Notes: generated by a model from the letters alone, not told the origin. 64,000 bases of DNA from Spirochaetota bacterium (GCA_013426755.1 AP019861.1:2263271-2327270), one strand, 5' to 3'; shown: positions 52,226-62,026, counted from the stretch's first letter. Translations and numbers: made by a program.

Positions 52226-53503
52226 ATGTTATTTCAAAAACGAATACTAAGCAAACTTTCTCATATGAGAAAGGAAGAACTACAAAAAATGATTATGACA
52301 CTTGTCAATCAGAATAATCATTTAATAAATGGACTCAATGCCTTTCCAGGTGCGTTATTTATCATAAATAACGAACATTTTATTGATTTTGCAAACGACG
52401 TGGGTAAAAAATTCCTTAACATAGAAGGACGTTATTACGGAAGATCACTACTTAAAACATTGTGGTCGCCAGAGATAGCCACCGCACTCTCAACTATGCT
52501 AAGTCATACCGATCAAGCCGTGCAGTACAAAGATATAAGTTTATTTCTTAGAACACCTAAGGATTTCCTAATCGGTGTGTTTCACGTCCACAGGTTCAAT
52601 GAACACAAAAAACAAAAAAAAACGAACATTTCCAGCACTCACACCACCCCCAAAGCCAGTAGAGAGCAGAATTTCCTCATCACTATCAATGATGTAAGCG
52701 ACTTCAAACGCCGCTACTTAGAAGAAAGTCAAGAAAATTCTATCAATTCCTTAACAATGCTCACATCAGGCATTGCCCATGAGATTAAAAATCCCCTAAG
52801 CGCACTAGACCTCCACTTGCAATTGATCTCACGTACCTTTAAGAAGATTCATACGCCAGAGAAAAAAGAATTAGAAGAACTCTTTTCTATTGTCAATCAT
52901 GAAGTTAGACGACTTGATTCGATTCTCAATGATTTCTTGCAGTCATTTCGCCCACGTAAAGCCATAAAAAAATCCGAACACTTAAACGATATTGTTATTC
53001 TTACCCTAGACCTGCTAAGAGCAAAGCTAGAAGACAAAAAGATTAAAACCACACTCAGCCTAGCACCCAAACTAAAAACCACCTTGCTAGATAAAAATCT
53101 TATCGAGCAACTCCTCCTCAATATCATTGAAAATAGCATAGAAGCTATCGAAGAGAAAGGAAGCGACGAAAATAAATTGATCTCCATTGAAACCACCGAA
53201 CAACCCGACCACCTCACGCTTACTATCAAAGATACAGGCATCGGTATGAAAGAAGAACATTTAGCAAAAATATTCAACCCCTTTTACACTTCTAAGAAAA
53301 TGGGAACAGGGCTAGGGCTATCTATCGTCTCACGAATCATGCGCGAACACAATGGAGAGATCATTGTCGAATCACGGGCGGGCACCGGAACTAAGGTTAT
53401 TTTAGAATTTTATCACCATCCACGCAAAATGCTCATGCTAGAAAACTTATCCACCCCTTCTACGCACCCACCACCTAAAACAGAAGCACGCTCGAGAGCT
53501 TAA
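52226..53503 (+). CDS. Sensor histidine kinase, NtrB/AtoS-like, soluble
   Basis: No transmembrane segment. A PAS-like sensor domain (about 35-160) is followed by the dimerisation/phosphoacceptor helix with His185 in GIAHEIKNPLSALDLHLQL. The GHKL domain has N-box LLNIIENSIEAI (near 299-308), G1 DTGIG (336-340) and G2 GTGLGLSIVSR (360-370). The His is in an HEIKNPL context, typical of NtrB-type kinases that usually partner sigma-54 activators. No response regulator is in the window. A short Lys/Thr-rich segment (about 127-150) interrupts the sensor part. coaX follows 215 bp downstream. Confidence 0.9.
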   Translation: MLFQKRILSKLSHMRKEELQKMIMTLVNQNNHLINGLNAFPGALFIINNEHFIDFANDVGKKFLNIEGRYYGRSLLKTLWSPEIATALSTMLSHTDQAVQYKDISLFLRTPKDFLIGVFHVHRFNEHKKQKKTNISSTHTTPKASREQNFLITINDVSDFKRRYLEESQENSINSLTMLTSGIAHEIKNPLSALDLHLQLISRTFKKIHTPEKKELEELFSIVNHEVRRLDSILNDFLQSFRPRKAIKKSEHLNDIVILTLDLLRAKLEDKKIKTTLSLAPKLKTTLLDKNLIEQLLLNIIENSIEAIEEKGSDENKLISIETTEQPDHLTLTIKDTGIGMKEEHLAKIFNPFYTSKKMGTGLGLSIVSRIMREHNGEIIVESRAGTGTKVILEFYHHPRKMLMLENLSTPSTHPPPKTEARSRA

Positions 53504-53718
53504 ACACTTTTACAACCTCCCACAGATTTTAATATCCTCTCAACCTTATAATGTTACGCCGCTCTACTTTAAGCCCCTCTACATTGGCAGCCCATTATTA
53601 TTTTAGTTATTTTAGTTATTTTTGTTATTTTAGTTAATTGAGTTACTTGATGACTAGATACTTTATTATTAGAAGCCATCTTTTAAAAAATAGATACAAT
53701 ATAGATATATAAGACCCT

Positions 53719-54528
53719 ATGTATTTAACTCTTGATATAGGCAATTCAAACATTGTTGGCGGTATTTTCAGTCATAAAGCGGGCGATTACAACGTCATGC
53801 ATTCATTCAGACTCAATACACCCTCAGCAACGACAACAGACGAATTAGCCCTCTCCATAAAAAGCATGCTCGACCACAAACGTATTGAAATTAATGACAT
53901 TAAATCTGCTATATTTTCATCCGTTGTCCCGTCCCTAAACCACAATATTACCAAACTCATGCAATTGTATTTCAATATTAAAATTGAGATTGTTACCCAT
54001 AAGCATTTCAGTACCTTTATAATTCATTACAAAGAACTCGAAGACTTGGGATTAGACAGGCTAGTCAATATTAAAGCCGCCAATACCTTATTTGGCAGTC
54101 CTTGTATTGTCATAGATTTTGGTACAGCGGTCACAATTGATGTGCTGAAGCAGGAAACTGAATTTATAGGAGGCTTGATTCTTCCTGGCATCGCCATTTC
54201 CCTAGATGCCCTCACTAAACAGACAAGCCAATTGCCTAAGGTAGAATTAAAATATCCTAGAAAAATTCTTGGCACATCCACCAAAAAAGGTATTCAAAAT
54301 GGAATTTATTTCCTGTATAAAACAGCCATTGAAACCATTATTACAGACATTGAGCGTAATTATTTCTCTGCAGCAACAGGAAAAAATAACCCCAATTCAC
54401 CTCCTACCGTGATCGTAACAGGTGGTCTAGCTCCTTTTATCACACGGCAATTCACAACACCCCCCAAAGAAGTACCTTTTCTAACCCTCATTGGTCTTAA
54501 AATGCTCCTAGACGACATCAATAAATAA
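53719..54528 (+). CDS. coaX: Type III pantothenate kinase
   Basis: Phosphorylates pantothenate, the first step of coenzyme A synthesis. The ASKHA-fold motifs are present: LTLDIGNSNIVGGIF (3-17), the pantothenate segment ELEDLGLDRLVNIKAA, DFGTAVTIDVL and GGLILPGIAISLDAL. Length is 269 aa, normal for CoaX. The fold and motifs separate it from type I and II kinases. It is followed by a 19-bp repeat array, then the riboflavin synthase gene. Confidence 0.95.
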   Translation: MYLTLDIGNSNIVGGIFSHKAGDYNVMHSFRLNTPSATTTDELALSIKSMLDHKRIEINDIKSAIFSSVVPSLNHNITKLMQLYFNIKIEIVTHKHFSTFIIHYKELEDLGLDRLVNIKAANTLFGSPCIVIDFGTAVTIDVLKQETEFIGGLILPGIAISLDALTKQTSQLPKVELKYPRKILGTSTKKGIQNGIYFLYKTAIETIITDIERNYFSAATGKNNPNSPPTVIVTGGLAPFITRQFTTPPKEVPFLTLIGLKMLLDDINK

Positions 54529-54566
54529 AAAAACCCTCATCAAAGCCAATCTCATGCAACCAAGTC

Positions 54567-54660
54567 AAACTTGTTTATACAGATTAAACTTGTTTACACA
54601 GGTTAAACTTGTTTATACAGGTTAAACTTGTTTGTACAGGTTAAACTTGTTTATATACGT
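54567..54660. repeat. 19-bp tandem repeat between coaX and ribE, about 5 copies
   Basis: AAACTTGTTTATACAGGTT at a 19-bp period (54571, 54590, 54609, 54628, 54647). It lies about 90-180 bp before the riboflavin synthase start and may form part of its leader. It is not an FMN riboswitch. Confidence 0.92.
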
Positions 54661-54749
54661 CCTATTGAAATACCCTACTTTATTTTTTAATCAAATAACC
54701 CGCATCCATTGATCCGCATCAAATAACTCGTTATTGGCATCACTTCATC

Positions 54750-55511
54750 GTGTTTTCAGGTATTATTGAAACTAGGGGCGAAATTGTCGCCACTTACAAC
54801 AAACATAACGGAAGAGTTCTTAACATTGCTTATAAAAAGAACCCCAGTGAAAAAGAATTGCCTGTCACAAATATACCTGTTACAAATGTACCCATCACAA
54901 ATATACCCGTCACAAAAAAGCCTGCCAGTGCTACGAAAAACTATTCTAACGCTTCGCATCACAAGGAAGCCATTACATCCACCACGTCGCCGCCTCACAA
55001 CAAAAGAGCTATTGCAATCACAAAAATAGGAGCTTCCATAGCCATCAATGGTGTCTGTACGACCGTGACGGAATTTGACCCCACAACATTTACGTGCTTT
55101 GTTTCTAATCAAACACTAGAAATCACAAACCTTAAAACTCTAAAAAAAGGAACGATTGTCAATCTAGAATCTTCCCTTACTTACGGCGCAAAAGTAGACG
55201 GACATCTTATCTACGGACATATTGATGATACGATCGCTCTTAAAAATAAAATTGATCTCAAAGACACATGGATACTCCAATTTGCCATAAAACCCAAACA
55301 CAACCGCTACCTCATCTTAAAAGGACCTGTCGCCTTAAACGGCATCTCGCTTACCATTTACAATATTACTTGTGATCTACTAGAAGTGATGATCATTCCC
55401 CACACCTATTTTCATACCAATTTACAATTTCTAACCGAAAATGAAGAGGTCAATATAGAATTTGACACCCTTCCAAAATACATTGAAAAATTACTCCCCC
55501 AGCAAACCTAG
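54750..55511 (+). CDS. ribE: Riboflavin synthase alpha chain with internal repeat insertion
   Basis: Dismutates two 6,7-dimethyl-8-ribityllumazine molecules to give riboflavin. The N-terminal FSGIIE corresponds to the family MFTGIIE. SIAINGVCTTVTEF (96-109) and the second lumazine-binding repeat (VDGHLIYGHID, GPVALNGISLTIY) are clear. Between the first two strands an insertion of about 55 residues (33-88) includes four copies of a PVTNI-type unit (38-57; 15-bp repeat at about 54861-54920) plus Ser/Thr/His-rich sequence. Length is 253 aa against about 200-215. The start is GTG at 54750. The two catalytic repeats are complete, so the enzyme is probably active. Confidence 0.9.
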   Translation: MFSGIIETRGEIVATYNKHNGRVLNIAYKKNPSEKELPVTNIPVTNVPITNIPVTKKPASATKNYSNASHHKEAITSTTSPPHNKRAIAITKIGASIAINGVCTTVTEFDPTTFTCFVSNQTLEITNLKTLKKGTIVNLESSLTYGAKVDGHLIYGHIDDTIALKNKIDLKDTWILQFAIKPKHNRYLILKGPVALNGISLTIYNITCDLLEVMIIPHTYFHTNLQFLTENEEVNIEFDTLPKYIEKLLPQQT

Positions 55512-55631
55512 TCTCTAATTTCAAGCCCACCCCTAGCTATACTACCTAGCACACCGATTTAAATCAAACCTAAAAGACCTTCTCACCCATAAAAACCACT
55601 GTATAAATAAATCTCATCATAGGATACGACT

Positions 55632-57320
55632 ATGGATAGATCTAATCACTACTATTTACCGCTCCTACGAAAGTTGTTTGATAAAACCTTATTACTTGGC
55701 ATAGGAATTCTGCTAGGATCGATGGATACTGCTTATCTTCACATTAAAACAGAACCATTCCCACCAGCATTGCCTCATCACAATCTATACGCCCAAACAC
55801 CGCCAGCAACCCACAAACCAAAATCCCTGCGCCTCTTAGATTATGAAGAGATCTATAACAATTACATTCAAACTAAAAAAACACAACCCCTATTTATTGC
55901 CTTAGAACACCATAAAAAAAATGCTCCCGCCACCAAGTTTAAAGAATTGATCCGCTATATGCAAGCAAAAGCCAATGTTTCACTAGACAGGCTCATCATC
56001 ACAAAACTAGCTCAATTAGGCGATTACAATATCCTATATGAACTTTATTTCAATAAAAAAGACACCCCCTATAAAAAAGTTCACAAAGACTACTATTACA
56101 AAACGCTCTTAACCATAGGAGAACGCAAGCAACTTTTAAGATTGATCGCAAGTACAATAGCAGACCCCAATGCTATGATCGCTAAGGAGATTAATTATTT
56201 ACGACTACTCACACAAAAAGAGACCAACCCAGATTTCTTCTATCCCATTATTGCTAACCTCAACAAATACAGTGCGCAAGCACAAAAGCTCTCAACAGTG
56301 GAGCAACAATTCGTTCAAGCCTTCCTCACCCACCAAGTCCTCTATTATCTAAAAAAATACTCAAAACTAGTCTCACTCCTCAAAGATACAACCCAATCAC
56401 CCCCCCCAGCCACAACCAGGTTCACTGAACTCAAGCAATTTAACAAAAACATTAAAAGAAGTCTGCTCGAACAACTCTTCTACTTAGGATATTACGACAG
56501 CTACCTCAATTTAGCGGAAGTGTTCACAAACGAGGTGACTGTCAATAAAAACAAACTAGAAACCGCAGCCTATTTCAGTAAAAATAAAACCTACCATAAG
56601 AAATACGCCCAAACCTCACAAAAATTAAAACAGAAAATTAGCTTCTATGCCAATGATTACGAACAAGTCATCGCTACCATTGGGTTTACTTCGCGTTCGA
56701 AGCAACAAAATTTAAGCCAGAGCTCATATTACGTTCTTTCACTAGCCGCATTAGAAGAATGGATTGGGTTTAGAGCCAGCGTAGCAGAATTGCCACCTGC
56801 CCATAAAAAGGCCTATACATGGATCGAGCCCCTTTTTAAAAATACGCCGCAGAGCCGAAGTGAAACACTCCGCATCGTCCAGACCAAATCCCCCTCTACG
56901 CTAACTACAGAAGAACTTTATTATCTAAATTTTAGAAGTGAACTTACAACAGCTGAAGAGATAGCGCTGCTACATGAAACGATGCGGCGAATTCTCATCA
57001 AAGACCTCAAATTAAATGCCTATATCAAAGCACAAGGAAAGAACTTACCGCCTCCGCTCAGAGAATACGCACTAAGCGAACTGGCACGCCACTACCTAGA
57101 CCAAGGTTTCTTTGAAAAGACAAGTGATTTATTTAGAACTCATTACCAATCATTCTCACAAAGTGCTTTCAAGGAAAAACTCTACTATTTTCACGGCCTA
57201 GCCAGTTTTTATAACACTCCTAAAGAAGGACGGTTAATCCTAGAACGGTTTCTCTCCATCTATCCTAAGAGTTCTTATCGTTTAGAAATAGAAGAGACCT
57301 TTAAAAAAATACTATTCTAA
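55632..57320 (+). CDS. Putative envelope-associated helical repeat (TPR-like) protein
   Basis: 562 aa, no family recognised. A hydrophobic segment near the N-terminus (about 19-35, LLLGIGILLGSMDTAYL) could be a signal anchor, placing the rest outside the cytoplasm. The remainder is helical with recurring Tyr/Leu-rich pairs (LAQLGDYNILYELYF, LARHYLDQGFFEKTSDLFRT), like a solenoid of TPR type. AGGA lies 7 nt before the ATG. It is 24 bp from the end of the convergent argG gene. Function unknown. Confidence 0.6.
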   Translation: MDRSNHYYLPLLRKLFDKTLLLGIGILLGSMDTAYLHIKTEPFPPALPHHNLYAQTPPATHKPKSLRLLDYEEIYNNYIQTKKTQPLFIALEHHKKNAPATKFKELIRYMQAKANVSLDRLIITKLAQLGDYNILYELYFNKKDTPYKKVHKDYYYKTLLTIGERKQLLRLIASTIADPNAMIAKEINYLRLLTQKETNPDFFYPIIANLNKYSAQAQKLSTVEQQFVQAFLTHQVLYYLKKYSKLVSLLKDTTQSPPPATTRFTELKQFNKNIKRSLLEQLFYLGYYDSYLNLAEVFTNEVTVNKNKLETAAYFSKNKTYHKKYAQTSQKLKQKISFYANDYEQVIATIGFTSRSKQQNLSQSSYYVLSLAALEEWIGFRASVAELPPAHKKAYTWIEPLFKNTPQSRSETLRIVQTKSPSTLTTEELYYLNFRSELTTAEEIALLHETMRRILIKDLKLNAYIKAQGKNLPPPLREYALSELARHYLDQGFFEKTSDLFRTHYQSFSQSAFKEKLYYFHGLASFYNTPKEGRLILERFLSIYPKSSYRLEIEETFKKILF

Positions 57321-57329
57321 ATAAAAATA

Positions 57330-57357
57330 GCTAGTGAAGTCCAGCTAGCGAAGTCCT
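57330..57357. repeat. 14-bp tandem duplication across the argG stop codon
   Basis: On the minus strand GGACTTCGCTAGCT (argG last codons plus stop) is followed at once by GGACTTCACTAGCT. It is a small version of the gene-end duplications seen elsewhere. Confidence 0.8.
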
Positions 57358-58556
57358 TTTCGTGCCTGCTCTCTTTTAAAAGCAATCGCATGAAGTTTAA
57401 TAAAACCAGCGGCGTCTTCAGCTTGATAAGCGCCGTCATCGGCTTCCATAGAGGCTACCGCTTCATCGTAAAGCGATAACCGTGAAGTACGTCCTGTAAC
57501 AGTAACATTTCCTTTATATAAAGTAAGATCGACCGTAGCGGTTACGAAGCGCTGCATAGACTTTAAGAAGGCAAGTAAAGCGTCCATAGTCGGTGAAAAC
57601 CACATTCCTTTATAAACAAGCGCTGCGAAATCAATAGCTAATTTATCCTTGAGGGCAATAAGCTCGCCTGCAACAGTCAAACATTCGGCGTCGCGCATAG
57701 CCGCATATAAAATCGTCGCACCAGGTGTCTCATAAACACCGCGGCTCTTCATCCCAATAAAACGACTTTCCACAATATCCACCCGACCAATGCCATGCTT
57801 TCCACCGATTAGATTGAGTTTTTCAAGTAACATTACAGGCGGCATTAAATTACCATTGATAGCCACGGGTAGGCCCGCTTCAATAGTAAGCGTCAATTTC
57901 TCAGGACGATCAGGTGCTGCCTCAGGGCTTTTCGTATACTCAAACATATCTGCCCGCGGAGCTGTAGCCGGGTCTTCTAACATCCCCGCTTCAAAAGAAA
58001 TATGCATAAGATTGCCATCACTAGACCAAGGTTTTTCCACTGTCGCTTTAATAGGAATACCCTGCTCCTTCGCAAAAGCAATCGCCTCCTTCCTGCCACG
58101 AATAAGAGTGTAAAAATCCTTAATACGCCACGGTGCAATAACCTCAACATTGTTCGTCAAGGCATAAAAACCTAATTCGAAGCGAATCTGATCATTGCCT
58201 TTACCAGTAGCGCCATGGGAAAAGATGTGAATATTACGCTGGTTAGCTATCCGTACCATTCCCTTAGCGATCACAGGCCGTGCAAGCGCCGTTCCCAGCA
58301 AATAGCGTCCTTCATATCGAGATTGGAAGCCTACCGCAGGCCAGACAAAATCGCGGACGAATTCTTGACGCAAATCATCTACGATCACATCGCTTGCTCC
58401 AGCGGCCGTTGCCTTAGCGGCTACTTCATCGAGACGTTCATCCTGTCCGACATTCCCAACATAAGCGACCACGTCATAACCTCTTAGAACGAGCCATTTA
58501 CAAATAACCGACGTATCTAACCCACCCGAATATGCTAATAAAACTTTCTTTTTCAT
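57345..58556 (-). CDS. argG: Argininosuccinate synthase
   Basis: Joins citrulline and aspartate with ATP to argininosuccinate in arginine synthesis. The ATP-binding start AYSGGLDTSVICKWL (8-22), SHGATGKGNDQIRFELG and the substrate segment are intact. Length is 403 aa, normal, with no insertion, in contrast to many neighbours. AAGG precedes the ATG but only 2 nt away. No other arginine gene is adjacent. The divergent 392-bp region upstream serves argG and the next small gene. Confidence 0.96.
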   Translation of the reverse strand: MKKKVLLAYSGGLDTSVICKWLVLRGYDVVAYVGNVGQDERLDEVAAKATAAGASDVIVDDLRQEFVRDFVWPAVGFQSRYEGRYLLGTALARPVIAKGMVRIANQRNIHIFSHGATGKGNDQIRFELGFYALTNNVEVIAPWRIKDFYTLIRGRKEAIAFAKEQGIPIKATVEKPWSSDGNLMHISFEAGMLEDPATAPRADMFEYTKSPEAAPDRPEKLTLTIEAGLPVAINGNLMPPVMLLEKLNLIGGKHGIGRVDIVESRFIGMKSRGVYETPGATILYAAMRDAECLTVAGELIALKDKLAIDFAALVYKGMWFSPTMDALLAFLKSMQRFVTATVDLTLYKGNVTVTGRTSRLSLYDEAVASMEADDGAYQAEDAAGFIKLHAIAFKREQARKGLR

Positions 58557-58948
58557 GTCCTTATCAAAACAAAACTATTCTAAATTTGTAATCTACTCAA
58601 TATTGAAGCGCATCGCTACTTCATGTTACAATTCATACCTAAATCTAGTTATTATCATTATTGCTATAATATAATTTTATAATTCTACAATTCTAAAATT
58701 TTACAATTTTCAACCCCCGATCTTTAAGTGAACTACATTTAGTTAACTGCATTCACCATGACCGCATGGCGATCTAATGATTCACTGAGTGATTGACGGC
58801 AATTTTTTTTGAATTATCATTACAGTGAGTCTATTGTATTATGAACAGCGCTTATGATGAGTATTTTTAAGGTAATTTTTAACGGCACAACCACACAACA
58901 GCACAATCGCACAACGGCACTATTGGTAACAGGTTATACGAGATAACA
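58557..58948. other. Divergent regulatory region between argG and a small gene
   Basis: No gene. AT-rich with TATAAT-like sequences (for example 58668-58673) and short CACAACGGCAC repeats near 58888-58920. No ARG box can be claimed by eye. Confidence 0.45.
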
Positions 58949-59374
58949 ATGGCACAATATACACTTACTATTGCAAATGGAACTGTCCTAGAAGAAAAAG
59001 GTCATTTCTTTAAAGCGCTTCCTTTTAGCATTGTAACGTCACGTGAGAGGTTTGAGATAAAATTTGAACGCGGAGAGAAGAATAGCGTTGTTTTTAAGAT
59101 TATTTCACAAAAAAAAGTACTTGCAGAATGCCATCATCCCGATTACATTCCCGAATTTAACGGCGATCCCACTAGAAATGCTACAAATGGAGTACCGCCT
59201 CCTGAGAGCATTCCAGAACTATTTCACCCCATCATGCAGGCATTTGCCTATTTAGCTATCACGCCTACTAAAGATTACCTTGCTTATTTTCACCCCATAA
59301 CAGGCACGCATAAAACCCAACATTCTCTTCAAATCATTCAAACCATTTCCACTAAGACAATCATTTCTTACTAA
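58949..59374 (+). CDS. Small conserved-looking hypothetical protein
   Basis: 141 aa with beta-strand-rich start (YTLTIANGTVLEEKG, then FEIKFERGEKNSVVFKI). No signal peptide, membrane segment or catalytic motif; no family recognised. An N-terminal beta-sheet then a Pro-rich middle and helical end suggest a small soluble domain. Convergent with the oxidoreductase gene. Coding status is supported by length and normal composition only. Confidence 0.5.
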   Translation: MAQYTLTIANGTVLEEKGHFFKALPFSIVTSRERFEIKFERGEKNSVVFKIISQKKVLAECHHPDYIPEFNGDPTRNATNGVPPPESIPELFHPIMQAFAYLAITPTKDYLAYFHPITGTHKTQHSLQIIQTISTKTIISY

Positions 59375-59519
59375 AATCGTCTCATTATTCTATCTCACTA
59401 TTTCACCTCACTATTTCATCTCATTACATAGGCTTAATACTGGCTTTCCTAATACTGGTTTTCTTTATAATCGAAGCTAACCTTGTAGTCTAGAAGGCTT
59501 ACGCATTGAGTCTTTTTTG

Positions 59520-60566
59520 CTAAGATAATTCTAATTCTGGCAACTGGACAAGTTTTTTGTCATCAAAAGATTCTTTAAGCGCAATCGCTACCTGAGAGGC
59601 GTAAAGACCATCTAAAATAGAAGCACGCGGTTTTCGTCCTTCACGAATACAATTGATAACATCCTGAGTTTGGAGCAAAAAAGCCTCTTCAAACCGACCG
59701 TAAAAATCCTCAACACATTCATAGCGAGCGCCATGTTCATCAGCAACTTGAACTTTATTTAACGCAGGAACAAATCCAATTGAAAGCCATTTTTTAGTCC
59801 CCAGTACCTCAGTAAACATAGCCGCACCGTGCGGAGCGATACGTGACGCAGAAACATTCGCCATCGTACCATTGACGAACCGACATAAAGCAGACGTATT
59901 GTCCGCTTCGCCAAACTCAGCAAATTCTTTAATATCGTAAGCTCCGCCTAAAGCATAAACTTCTTTGACATTAGAGCCTAAAAACCACCTCGCAATGTCA
60001 ATGTCATGGACGTTGTAATCCATAAATATAGACCCACCTGTTTTAGCAAATTGGAGTTGGAAACGCGCCATAGTGTATTTATCGACGGTTTGCGATCGAA
60101 CTAGGAAAGGTTGTCCCAATTCTCCGCTGTCTATGATCTTTTTAACATAGTCGTGGCTTGGATCACAGCGTTTCATAAAACCAAGGGCAACTATTTTCGT
60201 AGGATGCTTTTTATGTACTTCATGCACCGCCAAACCCTCTTCTACGGTAAGTGATAATGGTTTTTCACAAAAAACATGCAGATCATGTTCCAAAGCCAAC
60301 ATAATCTGCTCAGAATGAAGGTTTGATGAAGACACTAAAAACACGACATCTAAATCCTTCTCCTTTTCTAGTAAAGACCTATAATCCGTGTACGTAGCAG
60401 GGATACCCAGTTCTGTCCTCGCATAAGCAAGCTCATCTTCCACTACACTACAAGCTGCCTTAAGATTAACATGACGCGTTCTAAAAGCTAGATTCTCAGC
60501 GTGACGTTTACCCAGCCGGCCTAATCCTACTATAGCAACATTGACTTTACTACTAATATGACTCAT
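59520..60566 (-). CDS. Gfo/Idh/MocA-family oxidoreductase, inositol 2-dehydrogenase-like
   Basis: NAD(P)-dependent sugar or polyol dehydrogenase. The Rossmann motif VAIVGLGRLGKRH, EKPLS with the conserved Lys, and MDYNVHDIDIARWFLG with the substrate-binding Asp/His are clear. The pattern is close to myo-inositol 2-dehydrogenase (IolG), but no other inositol gene is near, so the substrate is uncertain. The frame extends upstream to GTG at 60605 through (AAT)n repeats coding Asn. I chose ATG at 60566, nearer the Rossmann fold, though neither start has a clear Shine-Dalgarno. Confidence 0.85.
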   Translation of the reverse strand: MSHISSKVNVAIVGLGRLGKRHAENLAFRTRHVNLKAACSVVEDELAYARTELGIPATYTDYRSLLEKEKDLDVVFLVSSSNLHSEQIMLALEHDLHVFCEKPLSLTVEEGLAVHEVHKKHPTKIVALGFMKRCDPSHDYVKKIIDSGELGQPFLVRSQTVDKYTMARFQLQFAKTGGSIFMDYNVHDIDIARWFLGSNVKEVYALGGAYDIKEFAEFGEADNTSALCRFVNGTMANVSASRIAPHGAAMFTEVLGTKKWLSIGFVPALNKVQVADEHGARYECVEDFYGRFEEAFLLQTQDVINCIREGRKPRASILDGLYASQVAIALKESFDDKKLVQLPELELS

Positions 60567-60796
60567 CTTATTATCATTATTATTACTATTATTATGTGTT
60601 AGCACAGTAAATGCTGTATTATTATCAGTCCTGCCTTAGACTTATAATCATCCATCATGAATGCACAATCATCAAAAAAATTGAATTTATTCTAAATCTA
60701 CTTAATCTTGTTCTAAACCTAATATTATTTAATACATAAAATCGCTTAACCATCTATGCATAAGAACAATCATCACCATATAAAAAACTATAAGAA

Positions 60797-62026
60797 TTAA
60801 CCTCGTTCAAATAACATAGCAACACCTTGTCCGCCACCGACACAAAGTGAAGCCACACCGCGGCGTTTCTCAAGCCGTTTCATCGCATGTAACAACGTAA
60901 CAACAATACGCGCGCCCGAAGCACCGATAGGATGCCCGAGTGCTATCGCACCGCCATGAACATTGATTTTAGCAGGCTCTAATTTAAGGTCTTTAATAAC
61001 GGCAAGACACTGCGCTGCGAAGGCTTCATTAATCTCAAATAAATCAATAGCACCCAGATCGTTAATACAATCAGGTATTAATTTTAAGATCGCAGCATAC
61101 GGGGCGTGTCCCATGATCTTAGGGTCTACACCGACCGTTGCTTGTCCTATAATTTTAGCGAGCATAGGAAGTTTATTTTTCTTAGCATAATCGAGACTTG
61201 TTAACAGAACAAGGGCTGCGCCGTCATTGATTGTAGACGCATTGGCGGCTGTGACCGAACCTGCGGGGCGAAGAAATGCTGGTTTCAATGCAGACAGTTT
61301 TTCTACCGACGTATCCTCACGTGGCCCTTCGTCTTTTGAGATGGTATGAGTAACGGCATTGGTTTTTTTGTCTTTGACGGCAATGGGCATAATTTCTTCT
61401 GCGAAGGCATCTGTTTTTTGGGCGGCAATTGTCTTCTGGTGGCTTTGCAAGGCATAGGTGTCTTGGCTGGCACGAGAGATATTCCACTCAGCGACAATGT
61501 TCTCAGCGGTCATTCCCATATGATAATCATAAAAAACATCCCATAAGCCATCTTTTATCATTGTATCGATGAGCGTGATATTGCCCATTTTATGTTTAGC
61601 GTGGCGGGGCATGAGGTAGGGTGCATTGGACATGCTTTCTGTTCCACCGGCAATAATAACCTCCGCTCTGCCCGTAGCAATGATGTTGCTCGCTAGATCA
61701 ATCGCCGTAAGCGATGATGCACATACGCGATTGACCGTTAAAGCAGGAGTGGTCACCGGTAGTCCAGATTTAACAGCAACCTGTCTTGCAATATTTTGTC
61801 CAAGCCCAGCGCCGAGCACATTGCCAAGGATGACCTCAGCAATATCTTGTGTTTTGACATTTCCGCGTTTTAGGAGTTCTTTAAGGAGTCCTGTCTCACT
61901 GATAAGCTCTACGGCAGAAAATTGAGCTAAACTCCCATTAAATTTTCCAATAGGCGTCCGTACTGCAGCGACAACGACGACTTCTTGCTGCTGCTTTTTT
62001 ACCCTAGTTTGTTCTGAAATTGTCAT
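60797..62026 (-). CDS. Acetyl-CoA acetyltransferase (thiolase)
   Basis: Condenses two acetyl-CoA or cleaves acetoacetyl-CoA. The nucleophile is Cys102 in NRVCASSLTAI. The NEAFA motif, the His365 motif GGAIALGHPIGASG and the second Cys395 in CVGGGQG are intact. Length is 409 aa, with about 15 extra residues at the N-terminus. It could serve ketone-body, butyrate or poly-hydroxyalkanoate metabolism, or the mevalonate route; neighbours do not decide. Transcribed toward the oxidoreductase gene after 231 bp. Confidence 0.94.
   Translation of the reverse strand: MTISEQTRVKKQQQEVVVVAAVRTPIGKFNGSLAQFSAVELISETGLLKELLKRGNVKTQDIAEVILGNVLGAGLGQNIARQVAVKSGLPVTTPALTVNRVCASSLTAIDLASNIIATGRAEVIIAGGTESMSNAPYLMPRHAKHKMGNITLIDTMIKDGLWDVFYDYHMGMTAENIVAEWNISRASQDTYALQSHQKTIAAQKTDAFAEEIMPIAVKDKKTNAVTHTISKDEGPREDTSVEKLSALKPAFLRPAGSVTAANASTINDGAALVLLTSLDYAKKNKLPMLAKIIGQATVGVDPKIMGHAPYAAILKLIPDCINDLGAIDLFEINEAFAAQCLAVIKDLKLEPAKINVHGGAIALGHPIGASGARIVVTLLHAMKRLEKRRGVASLCVGGGQGVAMLFERG

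Noticed and set aside
54541..54749. FMN riboswitch before riboflavin synthase
   Set aside because: The region is a 19-bp tandem repeat; none of the conserved FMN aptamer segments are seen.
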